Source: Clostridiaceae bacterium
Lineage (GTDB): Bacteria > Bacillota > Clostridia > Oscillospirales > Butyricicoccaceae
DNA: 9,263 nt
Assembly (NCBI GenBank): GCA_018383195.1
Contig: JAGZOP010000066.1
Location: 1-9,263 of the forward strand
Direction of reading: 5' to 3'
The notes under the pieces were generated by a model. It ran no database searches. It was given only the letters and a program-made list of their open reading frames with translations, and was not told where the DNA came from. Shown here piece by piece: positions 5,705 to 9,263 of the stretch (its first letter is position 1; each line of letters opens with the position of its first letter). The position numbers and the translations under genes are program-made.

Positions 5705-8700
5705 TTACCCCCGCTTTCTGTTTAAGATCACTTCCACTACCGATTCCCCGTTTTGATCGGCTTGTAACGCCTTGGCTTTCCAGCCATTGGTTGAATAAGC
5801 CGACACCTGCGTTTTTCCAAAAACCGTCGCGTATTCATAAACGTCCGCGATCAATTCCGCCTTTTCCTGGGCGGAAGCCTCCCGATAGGCTTGGGTCGCC
5901 ATCATTTCCCACAGCAAGGAATATGCCTTTTGCCCCTTTGCCTTGGCAAACATGGTGTATTCCTGGGCGGTCAAATCTTTCCGTTGCCCGTCTACTTGAA
6001 AATATTTCGCAGCCTTGGAGGGGAATACTCCCGCGTCCCCGGTTTCTTCGTAAATGAACACCAATTCCTGTTCCACAGCCGAAGTTTCAACCGCATTGAG
6101 ATAACCGGGACTTACAAAATTTTCAAACGCCCGAATTAAAATGTTTTCCTGGGTGTCCTCTCTCCCCCAAAGGTCGATATAAGGCTGGGAAAGCATGCTT
6201 GCCGCAGGAATCTTGTTTTGATTCTTTTGGAAGAAGTACTGAAGATCGGACGGAATATCCATATTTTTGTCTGTGTAGGTTGTCCGTCGTGTTCCGTCCA
6301 CCGTTCTGGCGGCCTGTCCAAATAATGTGGGCACCGCTTGGCCAAAATAGCTGGCCAGCACATTTGCCGCAATGTCAGAAATCCCGTTATCCCCGTAGGA
6401 TACAGAAGAAAGGGTATCGTTTAGTCCGCTTAACATCGAAAGGCTTAACACTGGCTCCGCGATCATCTGCAAATCCTCTGCAAAGCTGGAAACAGAATAG
6501 TCCTCCTGTTCTTCGGTCAGCGTTTCAAATACCCTTGCCCCCACAAACAACGGCAAAGAGGAGGGCGCCAGCCAATCAATGGTATAAGAAATATCCCCAA
6601 TCTGCAAAGAATAGGGCTGGTAGCCCATGTTTCGGTCAAACTGTTCTTTCTTTTTGTCATCGTCCTCGCCGCCCCGCAGAATCCCAAGCGATTGTAACAG
6701 CGCGCCCAAAGCAAATAACACGGTTCCGCTTAGGCCGGAGGCAATGCTGTCAATGTATTCCGCCGCGGTGATCTTTCCTGTTTTCACCTTTTTGGCGCCC
6801 ATGGTCAAGGAATAAAGAAGCCCCGCCGGGCTGTATTCCACCCCGCGTTTTAATATGTTGACCGGCGTTTTCTTAAATGGCAAAACCCCTTCCACCAAAA
6901 GGCCAAGCGCACTGTTTGTTTTTGATAGATGCTGCAACATACCGGCCACTTTAGAAGCGTCCCGGTAGGTCGCTTTCTGCGCCTCTTGGATCGCGTAGTT
7001 TCTGGCACGCTCCAAAATTTGCTGGGAAACAAATGCGTTGGGGTCAATCTGATTCGCGGTCATATATCCTGCCAGCGCGGAAACATAGTATCGCTTCAGG
7101 AAGATCCTGTCCTCCGCTTCCAATGCATTGAAATTGAATTTCCGCGCTTTTTCCAGTGTTTTAAACGGAAATATTTTCTGATAATCACGGATTACGTCAG
7201 ACGGATTCATCTTCCCTCCGCCGGCAATAATATCCGCCATTATTTCATAATCCTTTTTGGCAAAGTCAAGGCTCTCTTTTGTCGCCCTGAAAGCTTTGGT
7301 GCGCTCTATCTCTCCGCCCGCTTTCCGGTAGACGTGCTCCAAGCCGGTAGCAATCAGGTTTTTCATCTTAACCGCCGGCAGGAACACGGCGTTCCCAGTA
7401 AGGTTGCGCACATGGGTGCGCGGATTTCCAAGCATTGATAAATACCGCCATGCGTTCCATTTATCTGCAAAGGTAACAGGAAGCCGGCTTGCCAACTGCC
7501 GGTAAATATCCTCCGCCGCCCGGTCAATTTCCTCCCGCGTTTTGCTTTGCAGCAGCGTTTCTTTCATTTCCTGCGGAATCTCCAGGTAAGGAGCTTTCCC
7601 CTTTTCTCTGCGGCTTTTCAGATCTTGGTTCATTCGGTCGACCGTACGCTCAATATAAACAAGCTGTCCCTCGCCCGACATCTTGTTTAACAGCCGCATT
7701 GCCTGCACGGTTTGCCCGGCGCGGGTGCCCTCTTCGGCAATCTCCGCCGCCAGCTCCATGGCAAGCTTGTAATTCCCCTCTTTCGCCGCCTGCACGTACA
7801 GCTTCTCCGCAAGCACAATATCGTCCTTGGAGGCCGCTTTTTGGTTTTTAAGCGCGCCTTTCCACTGTTTCAGCGCGCCGTCAAACCCCTTTTTGGAAAG
7901 GGTCAGCTCTGCTTCCCTTTGCGCTGTTTTGTCGCTGATCGGGTTGTAATCAAACGCCCCGTTTAGGATTTCCCGTTCAAATTCCGAGATCATTCCGTCC
8001 GGCGTTGCGCCCGCTTCTATAGCGGTTCTGGCGAACTGCCGCACTCTGGCGTTTTCCCCGGTCTGCGCCGGCACAGCCACATCGCGAACCGGGCTTTCGC
8101 CTTTTGGGATCGTGCCGTACTGTTTGGCAGCTTCCACATAAGACGGGGCCTCGGATATAACCTGCTTCATCGGAACACTCGAATCCGACTTTTTAACCGG
8201 CACAGAAACGCTTGTTACAGGAGAAACCGACATCGCGGCTGTTTTTGCATGGGTGATATTTTGGTTATATTTCTTTAACCGTTCCACCTGTCTTTCCAGC
8301 TTTTTGATCGTTTCCCGGTCTGCCGCGGCGGTTTTCTTTAACTGCTCCTGAATTTTCCGGATGTTCAGGATATTTTGGCGGTTTACCTCTTTGAGCTTTT
8401 CCTCGTATTTCGCTTTGTACTCTGCTTTGATCTCCCGGATCTTTTTCTGGTATTCCAGCTTTAATTTCTTCCTTTTTTGCAGCTCCCGGTCCGCGTAAGT
8501 AGGCTTTGCCTGCGGAATATCAACATAGGATTCCAACAGCTCGTTTGCCAATACCCCGGCGGCTTCATCTAGGTTCATTCCATAAGGGTTGACATATACC
8601 GGCCTGATGGTATCCAGCACTTCGGCAATCCGTATCAGCTGGTCGGCAGGGTGGGCGATCTCTTCCCCGGCAAAAAACTCTGGGTACAGCGTTTGCAGTT

Positions 8701-9262
8701 CTTGGTAAAATACGTCTACCGGGATCCCCTGGTTGGTCAAATTGAGCCGTCCAAAGTTGTCCCGTCTAAATTGGTGATACCCGCCGGCCCGGTCAAGATC
8801 CGCCTTATCCGCGTCGGATAAGGTAAGCCTTGTCCCCCGTATCCGGTCGCGCAGCTCCTTGTACTCTTGGTACATGGCGTCGTCCAGCTTTCGGGAATGC
8901 TCCAAAACCGATTTTGACATCGCCGTTACAACGCTGTGCACCTCGTCTGTATTCGTGTCCGGGTTGTTTTTTAGGTATCCGTAAAGGCTTGTCAGGTTTT
9001 CGGACAAATCCTGTACAGAATAGGTGCTGTCATATTGCTTTAAAATGCGCTGTGCAGTGCGGTCAATGGAAGCTTTGTCCCATTTTATGCCTTTTGTCAC
9101 CTGAAACTGTTCTTCCAGCAGCGAAATCATTTCTTTCTGCTTTTTGTTTTCTTTGATTAGGTTGTCGTAATCAAGCTTGGATACGTTTTTCAGGGAGAAT
9201 GTTACTTGATCCTTATCTTGTAATGATCCCAGATTGCCGCTTTGATCTCTTCCTCCGTCTGA
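5705..9262 (-). CDS. C-terminal part of a giant phage protein (polyvalent or ejection-like), 5' end outside the window
   Basis: The frame is open from the right edge, giving 1185 visible residues; the first ATG is at 9130 (residue 1 below), with only a weak ribosome site. Residues 1-210 are helical (Q-F-Q-V-T-K-G, Q-Y-D-S-T-Y). Residues 213-295 are a Lys/Glu-rich coiled coil. Residues 440-500 are alpha-helical, repeat-like. Residues 557-600 hold W-R-Y-L-S-M-L-G-N-P-R-T-H-V-R-N and T-G-N-A-V-F, a motif I know from giant gut-phage proteins. Residues 740-870 hold L-P-F-K-K-T-P-V-N-I-L with Y-S-P-A-G-L-L, a hydrophobic stretch (about 800-819), and W-L-A-P-S-S-L-P-L-F. This resembles the large polyvalent protein associated domain LPD38. 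No nuclease or ATPase motif is visible. A virion-internal role, possibly in DNA ejection, is inferred from position before the scaffold and from the hydrophobic segment. Confidence 0.85.
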   Translation of the reverse strand, partial: SDGGRDQSGNLGSLQDKDQVTFSLKNVSKLDYDNLIKENKKQKEMISLLEEQFQVTKGIKWDKASIDRTAQRILKQYDSTYSVQDLSENLTSLYGYLKNNPDTNTDEVHSVVTAMSKSVLEHSRKLDDAMYQEYKELRDRIRGTRLTLSDADKADLDRAGGYHQFRRDNFGRLNLTNQGIPVDVFYQELQTLYPEFFAGEEIAHPADQLIRIAEVLDTIRPVYVNPYGMNLDEAAGVLANELLESYVDIPQAKPTYADRELQKRKKLKLEYQKKIREIKAEYKAKYEEKLKEVNRQNILNIRKIQEQLKKTAAADRETIKKLERQVERLKKYNQNITHAKTAAMSVSPVTSVSVPVKKSDSSVPMKQVISEAPSYVEAAKQYGTIPKGESPVRDVAVPAQTGENARVRQFARTAIEAGATPDGMISEFEREILNGAFDYNPISDKTAQREAELTLSKKGFDGALKQWKGALKNQKAASKDDIVLAEKLYVQAAKEGNYKLAMELAAEIAEEGTRAGQTVQAMRLLNKMSGEGQLVYIERTVDRMNQDLKSRREKGKAPYLEIPQEMKETLLQSKTREEIDRAAEDIYRQLASRLPVTFADKWNAWRYLSMLGNPRTHVRNLTGNAVFLPAVKMKNLIATGLEHVYRKAGGEIERTKAFRATKESLDFAKKDYEIMADIIAGGGKMNPSDVIRDYQKIFPFKTLEKARKFNFNALEAEDRIFLKRYYVSALAGYMTANQIDPNAFVSQQILERARNYAIQEAQKATYRDASKVAGMLQHLSKTNSALGLLVEGVLPFKKTPVNILKRGVEYSPAGLLYSLTMGAKKVKTGKITAAEYIDSIASGLSGTVLFALGALLQSLGILRGGEDDDKKKEQFDRNMGYQPYSLQIGDISYTIDWLAPSSLPLFVGARVFETLTEEQEDYSVSSFAEDLQMIAEPVLSLSMLSGLNDTLSSVSYGDNGISDIAANVLASYFGQAVPTLFGQAARTVDGTRRTTYTDKNMDIPSDLQYFFQKNQNKIPAASMLSQPYIDLWGREDTQENILIRAFENFVSPGYLNAVETSAVEQELVFIYEETGDAGVFPSKAAKYFQVDGQRKDLTAQEYTMFAKAKGQKAYSLLWEMMATQAYREASAQEKAELIADVYEYATVFGKTQVSAYSTNGWKAKALQADQNGESVVEVILNRKRG

Positions 9263-9263
9263 C

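Noticed and set aside
6199..6771. Plus-strand open frame of 190 codons
   Set aside because: Antisense to the giant gene, low-complexity Pro/Arg/Ser composition, no ribosome site; a shadow frame.
1..9263. Search for tRNA, integrase, attachment sites, CRISPR arrays, insertion sequences and diversity-generating reverse transcriptase
   Set aside because: None seen by eye on either strand; the window is nearly all minus-strand late phage genes.

Overview
The window is one stretch of a double-stranded DNA phage or prophage, with every supportable gene on the minus strand (transcription runs from right to left). A Clostridia host is likely. The evidence is strong AGGAGG-type ribosome sites, a phi-LC3-type holin, a Gram-positive BppU-type tail protein, CBM5/12-like modules and an N4-gp56-type capsid protein. 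I could not see a finer taxonomic signal, and no integrase or attachment site is present, so lytic and integrated states cannot be separated.

Layout in the direction of transcription: (1) 9262-5705, the C-terminal 1185 residues of a very large protein that runs off the right edge, closed by a strong intrinsic terminator at 5655-5689. (2) A head cassette: a scaffold-like protein (5554-4571), an N4-gp56 family major capsid protein (4539-3535) and a small conserved capsid-adjacent protein (3474-3067). (3) An apparent terminator at 3024-3057 that runs straight into the ribosome site of the next gene. (4) A host-recognition and lysis cassette: a BppU-type tail protein with a coiled-coil shaft and a probable receptor-binding tip (3006-1420), a protein with two carbohydrate-binding-like modules (1406-774), a small single-pass membrane protein (771-382), a holin (375-115) and the first 37 codons of an amidase endolysin (111-1, cut by the left edge).

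The genes fit a late transcription unit. The scaffold shapes the capsid shell, the BppU and carbohydrate-binding proteins would serve adsorption, and holin plus amidase release progeny. The large protein resembles the giant multi-domain proteins of gut phages. It has long coiled coils and a C-terminal alpha-helical part with a hydrophobic segment, and I infer a virion-internal or DNA-ejection role without proof.

Three points stand out. There are no connector, tail-tube or tape-measure genes between capsid and tail-fibre cassettes. Three genes (capsid, BppU, membrane protein) appear to start at TTG, each 7 nt after a ribosome site. The 3' third of the BppU gene is much more AT-rich than its 5' part, as expected of an exchanged receptor-binding tip. 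The window is almost fully coding; the only gap over 100 nt is 5555-5704.
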